Below are positions 1 to 7,903 of a stretch of DNA of 52,032 nt, piece after piece; position 1 is the first letter of the stretch; each line of letters begins with the position of its first letter. Source of the stretch: Alphaproteobacteria bacterium UBA6149 (lineage in GTDB: Bacteria > Pseudomonadota > Alphaproteobacteria > Rickettsiales > UBA998). The DNA lies in the NCBI GenBank assembly GCA_002423155.1, contig DIUV01000042.1, positions 1-52,032 of the forward strand, given 5' to 3'. The position numbers and the translations under genes were made by a program. The notes under the pieces were generated by a model. That model did not search any database. It was not told where the DNA came from and saw only the letters and a program-made list of their open reading frames with translations.

Positions 1-55
1 GAAAAAGTATTTTCTAGCTTTTTTATAACCAACAACATCACTCCTGTGGATACTA

Positions 56-90
56 CCCTCACCCCGTCCCACTCCCAAAGGGAGAGGGGG
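56..90. repeat. CTCTCCC/GGGAGAGG interspersed hairpin, copy 1
   Basis: A short palindromic repeat, cccactccc-aaa-gggagaggg with a ccctcaccccg head. The same repeat recurs as a doubled inverted pair at 8981-9091 and at the right edge of the window (52013-52032). Hairpins of this type are common REP-like intergenic repeats in proteobacteria. Nothing else is visible between here and the next repeat at 196. Confidence 0.7.
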
Positions 91-195
91 CAGTCCGCGT
101 TTCATTTTTAAGTCCTGTTTACACAAATACATCATAAACTGGCAGTATTGTTGATGTAAATATAACAACAGCTTATCTTTATTGGACAGTAGTGC

Positions 196-300
196 GCCTT
201 GTGCGGGGATCTCGGGCTACAAATTCGGTCTTTTTTGTATCTCGAGATCCCCGCCCCTCTTTCTCAAACAAAGGTTGGGCGGGGATGACGACGGGTAGTG
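196..300. repeat. GC-rich palindromic repeat (family B), copy 1
   Basis: The core at 196-238 is almost identical (one difference seen) to 38509-38551, where it forms the inside of a 206-bp mobile element. It contains ggggatctcg (205-214) pairing with cgagatcccc (243-252), and the right arm ends in ggatgacgacgggtagtg. The left arm appears to have lost the gtcgtcatcccc segment kept in the other copy, so this copy is degraded. I see no gene between 1 and 333 apart from these repeats. Confidence 0.75.
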
Positions 301-333
301 CTTATGTAATAAATGTTTTATTTAGCAAAAAAT

Positions 334-492
334 TTACTTTTTTGCGTTAGGTTGCGCCGCGTCACCGCTAATAAACTGGCTCGCAGGTAGGATTTGCTCT
401 ACCGATTTGCTACTAACGGGCGGATTATATAAACCTAACCATAACACCGAACCAAGAACTACACCGAGACAAATAATTGCAAAAATTTTCAT
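334..492 (-). CDS. small single-pass membrane protein, 52 aa, unknown
   Basis: A small reading frame starting at ATG 492-490 and ending at TAA 336-334. The protein begins MKIFAIICLGVVLGSVLWLG, a clear N-terminal hydrophobic helix that may be an anchor or an uncleaved signal, followed by a polar tail of about 30 residues ending in NAKK. There is no convincing Shine-Dalgarno: an upstream ATG in another frame encodes only seven residues and stops across this start. The pattern (Met-Lys start, one hydrophobic helix, Pro/Ser-rich tail) looks like a real small exported or membrane protein, but I recognise no family and the call rests on composition alone. Confidence 0.45.
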   Translation of the reverse strand: MKIFAIICLGVVLGSVLWLGLYNPPVSSKSVEQILPASQFISGDAAQPNAKK

Positions 493-577
493 GACGCTTG
501 ATTTTCATCCATAATTTATCAATAGTGCTATTTATAGCAAAATAAACAAATACGCAATAGCATCAAAATATATAATT

Positions 578-717
578 TCTCCTTTATTTTCGTACCGAAA
601 ATAAAGGAGACGTTCAGACGCCACTAAGGCTTACGCCAAACGATTGGCGGGTTTGCAGTCGCAAACCTTATAGTGGTTCTGGAAATTTTAGTATGATTTT
701 AAAGGAGAACCACTATA
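578..717 (+). promoter_or_regulatory. structured leader of aroK with competing hairpins
   Basis: Several mutually exclusive pairings are visible. A perfect 15-bp stem joins 578-592 to 596-610. A three-way junction follows: ccacta (621-626) with tagtgg (671-676), enclosing hairpins 634-649 and 650-667. A perfect 12-bp stem joins 669-680 to 706-717 and ends 3 nt before the aroK ATG at 721. The aroK ribosome site taaaggaga (700-708) is the same nine bases as 602-610, so the anti-SD arm 578-586 could pair with either. tagtgg (671-676) likewise has two partners, 621-626 and 710-715. This suggests a translational switch, but a chance pile-up of palindromic repeats is possible. Confidence 0.45.
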
Positions 718-720
718 AAC

Positions 721-1305
721 ATGCCCCAAAATATAAATTCTTCCAAAGCAATAACCGAATCTTTCTTGCTCAAAAAAACCATCGTGCTAGTTGGGCTGAT
801 GGGGGCGGGCAAAACTACTGTGGGCAAACGGCTGGCATCCACCTTAGAAGTTTCTTTCCAAGATTCCGATCACGAAATAGAAGCGGCGGCAGGATGCAGC
901 ATTCCTGATGTGTTTGAAATTCACGGCGAAAAAATATTTCGTGATTTAGAACAACGCGTAATAACCCGATTATTAGACGAGGAAGAACCTAAAATTCTCG
1001 CCACAGGTGGCGGCGCATGGATGAACCCAGAAATCCGCAAACAAATCAAAGAAAAAGCTATTTCTATTTGGTTACACGCAGATTTAGACGTGCTGGTTGA
1101 TAGAGTTTCTCGCCGCAATGGTCGCACTACTAATATCCGCCCCCTGCTAGAAAAAGGCGATAAACGAGCTATCTTAGAAAAATTAATGGAAGAACGTTAT
1201 CCCGTTTATGCCCAAGCAGACTACACCGTGCCCAGCGACAATGCCGAGCATAAAAAAGTGGTGGAGCGTATTATAAAACTACTAAAAGAAGCTCAGTTTA
1301 ATTAG
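721..1305 (+). CDS. aroK: shikimate kinase
   Basis: Phosphorylates shikimate with ATP, the fifth step of the shikimate pathway to chorismate, in the cytosol. The 194-residue protein has the P-loop GLMGAGKTT at 25-33, the shikimate-binding acidic pair in DSD at 48-50, FRDLE at 73-77, the GGG substrate loop at 96-98, the lid-region RPLL at 140-143 and ERYPVY near 158-163. All are standard for AroK; the N-terminus is about 15 residues longer than minimal members. The start at 721 follows AAAGGAG at 701-707, with a rather long gap of 13 nt. It is followed by aroB, with a palindromic element between them, matching the frequent aroK-aroB pairing. Confidence 0.96.
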   Translation: MPQNINSSKAITESFLLKKTIVLVGLMGAGKTTVGKRLASTLEVSFQDSDHEIEAAAGCSIPDVFEIHGEKIFRDLEQRVITRLLDEEEPKILATGGGAWMNPEIRKQIKEKAISIWLHADLDVLVDRVSRRNGRTTNIRPLLEKGDKRAILEKLMEERYPVYAQADYTVPSDNAEHKKVVERIIKLLKEAQFN

Positions 1306-1309
1306 AAAA

Positions 1310-1454
1310 TAGACTTCCTTTTTTTCTTGTTGTAGTGATGTAGCTGAGTCGTTTCTTTCTGATGAATAACCGCAGCGTAGCGGCTTCGTTGAGGATTCTG
1401 AAGAAGAAAAAACCGCGCAGATGCATTGCTACAGCGAGAAAAAGAGGAAGTCTA
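1310..1454. mobile_element. MITE-like palindromic element (family A), copy 1
   Basis: A 145-bp imperfect palindrome between aroK and aroB. The ends tagacttcct (1310-1319) and aggaagtcta (1445-1454) are perfect inverted repeats beginning and ending in TA. The inner part (tgtagtgatgtagctgagtcg, ccgcagcgtagcgg, cgcagatgc..ttgctac) matches in reverse complement the element at 22040-22206. The TA termini fit a TA-targeting transposase of IS630/Tc1 type (inference). The right end carries AGGAAG just upstream of aroB. Confidence 0.7.
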
Positions 1455-1470
1455 ATAAAAACAGGTGCGT

Positions 1471-2586
1471 ATGATGAAAACTGTAAATGTAACCCTTACC
1501 CACCACAGCTATCCAATTTATATTGGTGAGAACTTGCTGGCACAAACAGGCAGCTTACTAAAAAACATCATTCCCCAAAAAAGAGTTATTATTATTGCTG
1601 ATAGTAAATTGGCAGATAATGAAGTGGAGGAGAATTTCTGTGCAACATTAACATCCAGCCTTGATGCTGAAAATATCGTTTACGATCTAATCCTCACCGA
1701 AGGGGGCGAGAACACTAAGTCTTTTGGCGAATTAGAAAAATTATTAGAGCGCTTGCTTGCGCTGCGTCCTGACCGTAAGACTACTTTATTAGCCCTCGGA
1801 GGAGGCTGTGTGGGTGATGCCGTGGGATTTGCCGCAAGCATTTTATTACGGGGCGTTCCGTTTGTGCAGATACCCACTACTTTATTAGCGCAAGTAGATA
1901 GTTCCGTCGGCGGAAAAACTGCAATTAATAGCCAACATGGAAAAAACCTGATTGGCAGTTTTTATCAGCCCCTAGCGGTCATAGCCGACATCAGCACGCT
2001 TTGCACCTTAGCTCCACGCCAAATGCTCGCAGGCTATGCGGAAATAATGAAATATGGGTTGATAAACGACGCAGATTTTTTTGAATGGCTTGAGCAACAC
2101 GCAGTGAAATTATTAAACGGCAATAATATCTATTTAAGTGAAGCAATTTATAAATCCTGCCAAGCAAAAGCAACAATCGTCATGGCAGACGAAAAAGAAA
2201 CCAAAGATTTACGCGCCTTACTAAATCTGGGGCATACTTTTGGGCATGCGCTGGAAAAAGAAAATAATTATGGTGATTTATGGTTACACGGTGAAGCAGT
2301 GGCAATTGGCTGCCTGATGGCTTTGGAATTATCCCACAAAATCGGCATCTGCCCTAAGAGCGCAGCAGAAAAATTACAAAAACATCTGCAAATGGTGGGA
2401 CTGCCAACCACGATAAACCAAGCTTGGTCAGCAAAAGATTTAGCTAAACATTGTTTGCATGATAAAAAGGTGGAAAATAATCAACTAACCTTTATAGTAG
2501 CAAAAAACATTGGACAAGCAGAAGTTTGCCGCACCATCTCCCTTGAGCAAGTAACTGAGATATTCACAAAATTTATTATTAAATAA
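1471..2586 (+). CDS. aroB: 3-dehydroquinate synthase
   Basis: Converts DAHP to 3-dehydroquinate, the second shikimate-pathway step, using NAD and a divalent metal. The signature LALGGGCVGDAVGF, then QIPTTLLAQVDSSVGGKTAIN and NLIGSFYQP, are the NAD and substrate loops. Metal-ligand motifs are YAEIMKYG and NLGHTFGHALE plus a later LHGEAVAIG. Length (about 370) is normal. The start is uncertain: GTG 1465 opens the frame, but the ATG pair at 1471/1474 lies 5-8 nt after AGG and gives the usual N-terminus MKTVNVTL. The leader overlaps the right end of the palindromic element at 1310-1454. The RTX gene follows after 10 nt, so it is probably cotranscribed. Confidence 0.96.
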   Translation: MMKTVNVTLTHHSYPIYIGENLLAQTGSLLKNIIPQKRVIIIADSKLADNEVEENFCATLTSSLDAENIVYDLILTEGGENTKSFGELEKLLERLLALRPDRKTTLLALGGGCVGDAVGFAASILLRGVPFVQIPTTLLAQVDSSVGGKTAINSQHGKNLIGSFYQPLAVIADISTLCTLAPRQMLAGYAEIMKYGLINDADFFEWLEQHAVKLLNGNNIYLSEAIYKSCQAKATIVMADEKETKDLRALLNLGHTFGHALEKENNYGDLWLHGEAVAIGCLMALELSHKIGICPKSAAEKLQKHLQMVGLPTTINQAWSAKDLAKHCLHDKKVENNQLTFIVAKNIGQAEVCRTISLEQVTEIFTKFIIK

Positions 2587-2596
2587 TGGATTACAC

Positions 2597-4852
2597 ATGA
2601 CCACATTTAATTTTTCTGACCACGCAAGCACAACTATCAGCTTTAATTCTAGCACGGATATTTTGAATTTTGCGAACTCAGCAACTAGCTATAGATTTAC
2701 CCAAGCAAGCGCAACCAGCCTTTATATAGAGGCAATCAGTGCAGGCATAGCCACTTCATACGTCACTCTTTCTGGCACTAGTTTAAAGCAACTCACCAGC
2801 AGCAATTTTGTTTTTGCAGATGGCTCATCTTTACTGGTTGGCGATGCAAACACCGCAACAACTAACGATGATTTAGCCCAGCTAACTGGCGAGTCGCTGG
2901 ATTTAGTTACCGCAAATGGCAGCAGCTTAGACGAAAACCACGTAATTTATGGCATGGGTGGGGATGACATAATTACTACAGGCAATGGCGACAACACCAT
3001 TTATGGCGGTGCAGGAACGGCTGATTCAACCGATGGTTCAGATAATATAACAATCAATGGCGGCGGAGCATCCAGCGGCAATAATACGATTTATAGCAAT
3101 GCAGGCAATGACACGATTATTTTCACCGACCCCACGGCAACAGGAAAAACTGCCACCATCCATACAGGCAGTGGCAATGACGATGTGATAACTGGCGCAG
3201 CCGCAGGGACTATCTCCGTCATCGGCGGAAGCGGTAATGATACAGTAGATGCCAGCTCTAGCACAGGTTCTTTATATGTTTATGGCGGCGCAGGCACTAG
3301 CGATACTACTGATGGGGCAGATGTAATCACTAGCGGTCTGGGCTCTACATATATTTTTGCCAATGCGGGCAATGATTCCATCTTTTTTGATGATTTTGGC
3401 AGCAGCGTAACCCAATCGCTTTACGCCGGACTCGGCGACGACACTATAAATGGCGACCCAGCAGGAACAGGCTCTAGCGGCAATCTAGTGCTGGCTGGTG
3501 GTCTAGGTTCTGATTACATCGACATCACCACTCATTTAGGCAATTCGAGCATTTTTGGCGGCAGTAGCAGCGCAGATTCCGCCGATGGCGCAGATACTAT
3601 TTTCGTAGGAACAGGAAATGCGAATGCCCATGCTTTAATTTATGCCAACGCAGGGGCAGATACTATCACTTCTTCCGCGGCATTAGCCGCTGGGGAAAGC
3701 CTCACCATTTATGGCGGCGCAGCAGTAGATGAATTTAACATCAGCGGAGCACGCAGCGCCACCAGCACATTACTAATTTACGCTGGCGCGGCTAACGATG
3801 CCATAAATATTGATGATAGTGCGCTTGCGGCTAATGCTACCACGCAATTAGCTGGCTTTGAAAGCACCGATATTTTAAGCATCACCCTATCTGGCGGCAG
3901 TGCCACCGATTTAGTGGTAACTGGTTTAGGCGCATCTTTAAATGTGGCTAATGATGCTACTGGTCATGGCGAATATGATTTTATAAGTTACACAGGCAAC
4001 TTAACCGCGAGTAATTTTGTCATTAGTGACGGCTCCGTATTACTTACCAATAATGGGCTTACCGCTGCTTCACTTTCTGGCACAACTAACGCCGATCAAA
4101 TAATTGCTGGCGATGGCGGAGATACTATTTCGGGCGCAGGAGGAAATGATTTAATAACTGGCGGCGGCGGGGCAGACAGTATAACTGGCGGTACAGGAGT
4201 TTGTACCATCAATGGTGCGGCAGGTAATGATACTATTGTTGGCGGCACTACTGGCAGCAGCATTGACGGCGGAGAAAGTAGCGATTCTATAACGGGCGGC
4301 ATTGGTAATGATACTATCATCGGCGGCACAGGGGGCGACACTATAAATGGCGGCGGTGGTGCTGATAGCGTAACGGGCGGTCTTGGCGTAGATGTTTTTG
4401 CTTTTAACATCGCCAAAATAGATGATGTAGATACTAATGTCCTCCATATAACCGATGCATTTAGTGGCTTTGATGTATTTAGTTTCGCCGACTTAACCAG
4501 TGCCAGCCTGCGCGGCGCAGGTACAGGCTTTGCCTTAGGCAATGGAACTTCTGGACAAACTTTGGGAGCGGATATTGGTCTATATGTCGCTACCAACACT
4601 ACCGCTGATTTTACTGAGGCAAATATCTACACTGCCCTGAGCGGCATTGCCGACGATGTAGCGGCTAGCGATATTTTTTACATATTAATCAGCAATGGAA
4701 CCGATGCACGACTTGCCAGAATAACCGAAACCGCAAATGCAGGAAGCTTAGCCGCGGCAGATGATGCCCTAACTTTCGTAGCAAGGCTGGATGGGGTAAC
4801 TAACAGCGAATTAGCGGCATTAACCCACGATAATTTCAGTAATTTTTCTTAG
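2597..4852 (+). CDS. RTX-type calcium-binding repeat protein, 751 aa
   Basis: A predicted secreted protein built mainly of glycine/aspartate-rich nonapeptides of the hemolysin type (GGxGxDxxx), for example MGGDDIITTGNGDNTIYGG near residues 120-137 and a dense block at about 498-601 (GNDLITGG, GADSITGG, GNDTIVGG, GNDTIIGG). Such repeats bind calcium in beta-rolls, and the family leaves the cell through type I secretion using a C-terminal signal. There is no Sec signal peptide, only one Cys, and no recognisable catalytic domain, so an adhesin or surface-layer role is more likely than an enzyme. The first 100 residues are Ser/Thr-rich with FVFADGSSLLVGD at 71-83. It sits 10 nt behind aroB, an odd partner. 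No type I transporter is encoded in the window. Confidence 0.85.
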   Translation: MTTFNFSDHASTTISFNSSTDILNFANSATSYRFTQASATSLYIEAISAGIATSYVTLSGTSLKQLTSSNFVFADGSSLLVGDANTATTNDDLAQLTGESLDLVTANGSSLDENHVIYGMGGDDIITTGNGDNTIYGGAGTADSTDGSDNITINGGGASSGNNTIYSNAGNDTIIFTDPTATGKTATIHTGSGNDDVITGAAAGTISVIGGSGNDTVDASSSTGSLYVYGGAGTSDTTDGADVITSGLGSTYIFANAGNDSIFFDDFGSSVTQSLYAGLGDDTINGDPAGTGSSGNLVLAGGLGSDYIDITTHLGNSSIFGGSSSADSADGADTIFVGTGNANAHALIYANAGADTITSSAALAAGESLTIYGGAAVDEFNISGARSATSTLLIYAGAANDAINIDDSALAANATTQLAGFESTDILSITLSGGSATDLVVTGLGASLNVANDATGHGEYDFISYTGNLTASNFVISDGSVLLTNNGLTAASLSGTTNADQIIAGDGGDTISGAGGNDLITGGGGADSITGGTGVCTINGAAGNDTIVGGTTGSSIDGGESSDSITGGIGNDTIIGGTGGDTINGGGGADSVTGGLGVDVFAFNIAKIDDVDTNVLHITDAFSGFDVFSFADLTSASLRGAGTGFALGNGTSGQTLGADIGLYVATNTTADFTEANIYTALSGIADDVAASDIFYILISNGTDARLARITETANAGSLAAADDALTFVARLDGVTNSELAALTHDNFSNFS

Positions 4853-4910
4853 AGGGCTTAACCTGCACGACAGCATTATTAAGAGGGCTTTTATCTCTTT
4901 AAAATATAAC

Positions 4911-4962
4911 AAAAAAACTCTCTATCATCAATACTCGCCTTACGCGAGGATTGATGATAGAG
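4911..4962 (-). terminator. intrinsic terminator of the DUF1640 gene
   Basis: A perfect 13-bp stem (4920-4932 with 4950-4962) capped by an inner ctcgc/gcgag pair. Read on the minus strand it is followed by GAG and seven T (4917-4911). It therefore terminates leftward transcription from 5308. On the plus strand no T tract follows, although the hairpin could still protect the 3' end of the RTX transcript. Confidence 0.75.
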
Positions 4963-4999
4963 GGCGTGTGTGATTTCTGTAAATGAATACTTCCAAAAA

Positions 5000-5308
5000 C
5001 TAAAAATTCTTGAATACAATCAAACCATAAAGACCCAAAATCAAAGGAATCATCCATTTTAAAATTTCATATCGTACTTCTTTGATTTCTGTGCGCAGTT
5101 CGGCACTTGATTCTTTAATATTATTTTTAACTTCGACAATATCACCTTTGGTGGCAAACCCGTCCAAATCTTGTGGTTCATGCGTATCAACGGCGAACTT
5201 AATAGCTTCTTGCACAGTCTCCGTAAGCACAGCCGCCTGCTCTTCCGTGAATCCGCGGGCTTTTAGATTGTTGTTTATTCTTAAAGTATCAAAAGTTATC
5301 GCCGCCAT
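5000..5308 (-). CDS. CCDC90/DUF1640-type coiled-coil membrane protein
   Basis: A 102-residue protein with N-terminal MAAITFDTLRINNNLKARGF, then TEEQAAVLTETVQEAIKFA, a predicted coiled coil (about 50-80), and a C-terminal transmembrane helix WMIPLILGLYGLIVF. This order is typical of the small alphaproteobacterial DUF1640 proteins related to the mitochondrial CCDC90/MCUR1 family. Their bacterial role is not established. The start at 5308 is preferred over one 36 nt upstream because GGAG lies 7 nt before it. Expression appears monocistronic, with a terminator at 4911-4962. Confidence 0.8.
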   Translation of the reverse strand: MAAITFDTLRINNNLKARGFTEEQAAVLTETVQEAIKFAVDTHEPQDLDGFATKGDIVEVKNNIKESSAELRTEIKEVRYEILKWMIPLILGLYGLIVFKNF

Positions 5309-5408
5309 AACCACTCTCCAACGTGTATGTCGTAATTCTAACATAAAAACTCATAAATTTCAAACAACAACTTAGAGCCTGTTAGTAATCTTTTTTTATG
5401 GATAGGTT

Positions 5409-6359
5409 CTAAGCGCGTGACGCTTGCGCAACCGAGGCACTCATTGGCATACGACTAAGCGAAATAATCTGTGCGGGTGGTTCGCTATGCCAAGAACCAC
5501 GCTGAGCGAATAATGCTTTTAGGAATTTATTATTTACCCCATGCCCAGGGCGAGAAGTGGTGATATGCCCCTCAATCCGCATACCTGCCAGAAAGAAATC
5601 TCCCAAGCAATCCAAGGCTTTATGGCGCACGAACTCATCTTCAAAGCGTAATCCGCCTTCATTCAAGATGCTATTTTCGCCCACCACAATTGCGTTATCC
5701 AAAGAACCACCACGTGCTAGCCCGGCTTTTTTTAGTTTTTCGACATCTGAGCTAAACCCAAAAGTACGCGCCCGAGAAATTATTTGTTTAAAGGAAGTTT
5801 GCGACTTTGTAGAATGGGGAGAAAAATCATAATGCGCGTGTTGATTGGCAATCAGATGATGGTCAAAATCAATATTGATATCTAAAATAAACCCTTCATG
5901 CGGCACAGCTTTAACCCATGAATCACCATCACGCACAGTAATTGGTGCATCTATCTTCAAAATTCTGCGCGGAGCTTTTTGTTCTACCACACCTGCACAT
6001 TCAATTAAAAAGGCAAAAGGTTCAGCACTACCATCCATAATTGGTATTTCTGGGCCGTTGATAGTTACCAGAGCATTATCTATGCCCATACCCCAAAAAG
6101 CAGACATCAGATGCTCAATGGTGGAAATACGTACCCCCTGTGCGTTTTCCAAAGTAGTTCCGAGCATTGTATCAGTCACCAAATGATAACGCGCATTGAT
6201 TATGCTCGCCTCGGTACCCACATCTGTACGACAAAAAACAATCCCACTATCTGCTTCAGCTGGGTGCAAAGTCATGCTCACAGGTAATCCGCTATGCAGA
6301 CCAATTCCCGAACAGGTAACGGCACTTCCCAGTGTTTTTTGCAAATTAGCTGATTTCAT
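5409..6359 (-). CDS. lpxC: UDP-3-O-acyl-N-acetylglucosamine deacetylase
   Basis: A zinc amidase that commits UDP-acyl-GlcNAc to lipid A synthesis, in the cytosol. The 316-residue protein has the usual two-domain layout. Predicted zinc ligands are His83 (STIEHLMSAFWG), His246 and Asp250 (HKALDCLGD), and the catalytic His265 lies in GHITTSRPGHG. MDGSAEPF (109-115) is the substrate loop. The C-terminal 20 residues are a loose tail. It is transcribed leftward, divergent from the MaoC-Pta gene, from a 128-bp shared region with tandem repeats. Its stop lies within an imperfect 10-bp inverted repeat (about 5367-5418) that lacks a good T tract. Confidence 0.97.
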   Translation of the reverse strand: MKSANLQKTLGSAVTCSGIGLHSGLPVSMTLHPAEADSGIVFCRTDVGTEASIINARYHLVTDTMLGTTLENAQGVRISTIEHLMSAFWGMGIDNALVTINGPEIPIMDGSAEPFAFLIECAGVVEQKAPRRILKIDAPITVRDGDSWVKAVPHEGFILDINIDFDHHLIANQHAHYDFSPHSTKSQTSFKQIISRARTFGFSSDVEKLKKAGLARGGSLDNAIVVGENSILNEGGLRFEDEFVRHKALDCLGDFFLAGMRIEGHITTSRPGHGVNNKFLKALFAQRGSWHSEPPAQIISLSRMPMSASVAQASRA

Positions 6360-6371
6360 ATTTTTTTAAAT

Positions 6372-6439
6372 CCTTGAAGCTTTTTAAACCCTTGAGCCTT
6401 TATAAAGCCTTGAGCCTTTATACAATTGTACTGTATATA
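6372..6439 (+). promoter_or_regulatory. three 18-bp tandem repeats and likely pta-ackA promoter
   Basis: Three head-to-tail 18-bp units start at 6372, 6390 and 6408, each beginning CCTTGA(A/G). The second and third share ccttgagcctttata. The third unit supplies a possible -35 box TTGAGC (6410-6415), with TATATA (6434-6439) as -10 and an 18-nt spacer. The segment lies between divergent lpxC and the MaoC-Pta gene. The promoter call is by eye only. Confidence 0.4.
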
Positions 6440-6487
6440 AGAGGAAGAAAATTAACAATTCACACTTTGTTACAGAATGTTTCAATT

Positions 6488-7885
6488 ATGAACTATATAG
6501 AAAACAAGACCTTCGCTGAAATATCCGTAGGAGATTCCGCCCAATTAAGCCGCGTGCTCACTTGGCGGGACATCCAATTATTCGCGGTGATGTCGGGGGA
6601 TGTCAATCCAGCGCATGTGGATGCGGAGTTTGCCAAAAATGACCGTTTCCACCAGATAATCGCCCATGGCATGTGGGGTGGCGCATTGATTTCCACAGTT
6701 TTAGGCACGCAACTACCGGGACCGGGCACTATTTACCTTAATCAGACGTTGCATTTCAAAGCTCCCGTAGCGGTAGGTGATGCACTAGTCGTGAAGGTAT
6801 TAGTTAGCGAAAAGCATGAAGATAAAAAAATTCTCGTCTTACAATGCAGCTGCATAAATCAAATGGGCGTAGAAGTAATCAGCGGCGAATCAGTAGTGAT
6901 TGCTCCCACCGAGAAAATAAAACGCCCCCGCGTGGAGCTACCCAGCGTAGAATTACACGAAAATGGCGGCGGATTATGGTATAAACAATTAATGCTCGCC
7001 AAAGACGGCTTAAAACCTTTATTAACCGCCATCGTCCACCCTGCCGATGTTGGCTCGCTCGGTGGCGCTGTAGATGCCGCTAAAGCAGGACTAATTATCC
7101 CTGTTTTTGTCGGCTGTGAAGCAAAAATTCGCGAATGCGCGGCGGAAAACAATATTGATATTTCTGGCTATAAAATCGTGCATACCGAACATAGCCACGC
7201 AGCCGCCGAAAAAGCGGTTGCCATGGCAAGTTCTGGCGAAGTAGAAGCCTTGATGAAAGGCAAATTACACACGCAAGAACTAATGGAAGCGGTAGTCAGC
7301 CGCACCGGCGGACTCCGCACTAACCGCCGCATGAGCCATGTTTTTGCCATGGATGTTCCGGTTTATTACAAACCTTTATTCATTACCGATGCAGCAATTA
7401 ACATCAAACCATCGCTAAGTGACAAACGCGACATCGTGCAAAATGCGATTGATTTGTTCCTCGCACTCGGTATGGGCACGCCCAAAGTCGCGATTGTTTC
7501 CGCCGTAGAAACCGTGGACGAAAAAATCCCCTCCACCCTAGACGCCACCGCTTTATGCAAAATGTCCGAACGCGGACAAATAACTGGCGGCTTGCTCGAT
7601 GGTCCATTAGCCTTCGACAACGCAGTTTCCAAAGAGGCGGCGGCGGCAAAAAACATTATCTCCCAAGTAGCAGGTGATGCCGACATCATCGTCGCCCCTG
7701 ATATAGAATCTGGCAATATGCTCTATAAACAAATGCGTTTTATGTCGGGCGTAGAAGGCGCAGGCATTGTACTCGGCGCCCGCGTACCCATCATCCTAAC
7801 CAGCCGCGCAGCAGGGCGCGGCGATGCACGCATGGCATCTTGCGCACTAGCATTATTATACGCACGGCAGAAGGAAATTGGTTGA
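6488..7885 (+). CDS. bifunctional MaoC-like hydratase / phosphate acetyltransferase
   Basis: Residues 1-140 are a MaoC-type hot-dog domain with the hydratase motif in SGDVNPAHVDAEFA and HGMWGG. Residues about 165-460 are a PTA/PTB phosphotransacylase domain (HPADVGSLGGAVDAAKAGL, MKGKLHTQELM, ITDAAINI). The C-terminal half should interconvert acetyl- or butyryl-CoA and the acyl phosphate for the acetate kinase that follows 18 nt downstream. The N-terminal half may hydrate enoyl-CoA. This fusion is a known alphaproteobacterial arrangement. An upstream in-frame ATG at 6374 would add 38 residues encoded by the promoter-region tandem repeats, so I chose 6488, which gives the normal MaoC N-terminus. 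Confidence 0.9.
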   Translation: MNYIENKTFAEISVGDSAQLSRVLTWRDIQLFAVMSGDVNPAHVDAEFAKNDRFHQIIAHGMWGGALISTVLGTQLPGPGTIYLNQTLHFKAPVAVGDALVVKVLVSEKHEDKKILVLQCSCINQMGVEVISGESVVIAPTEKIKRPRVELPSVELHENGGGLWYKQLMLAKDGLKPLLTAIVHPADVGSLGGAVDAAKAGLIIPVFVGCEAKIRECAAENNIDISGYKIVHTEHSHAAAEKAVAMASSGEVEALMKGKLHTQELMEAVVSRTGGLRTNRRMSHVFAMDVPVYYKPLFITDAAINIKPSLSDKRDIVQNAIDLFLALGMGTPKVAIVSAVETVDEKIPSTLDATALCKMSERGQITGGLLDGPLAFDNAVSKEAAAAKNIISQVAGDADIIVAPDIESGNMLYKQMRFMSGVEGAGIVLGARVPIILTSRAAGRGDARMASCALALLYARQKEIG

Positions 7886-7903
7886 TTTTAGTATGGAAAC
7901 CTT

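Noticed and set aside
2940..4400. Repeats in the RTX gene as a possible CRISPR or satellite
   Set aside because: The periodicity is that of nine-codon protein repeats with drifting codons, not identical direct repeats with unique spacers.
4096..4599. Antisense open frame of 167 codons opposite the large RTX gene
   Set aside because: It is Pro/Ser-rich because it is the complement of Gly/Asp-rich RTX codons; no ribosome site and no domain. A compositional shadow.
5367..5418. Inverted repeat at the lpxC stop as an intrinsic terminator
   Set aside because: The 10-bp arms are far apart and not followed by a T run in the direction of lpxC transcription, so I did not list it as a terminator.
6374..6487. 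N-terminal extension of the MaoC-Pta protein
   Set aside because: The extra residues are encoded by the promoter-region 18-bp repeats and have no MaoC similarity; ATG 6488 gives the family N-terminus.
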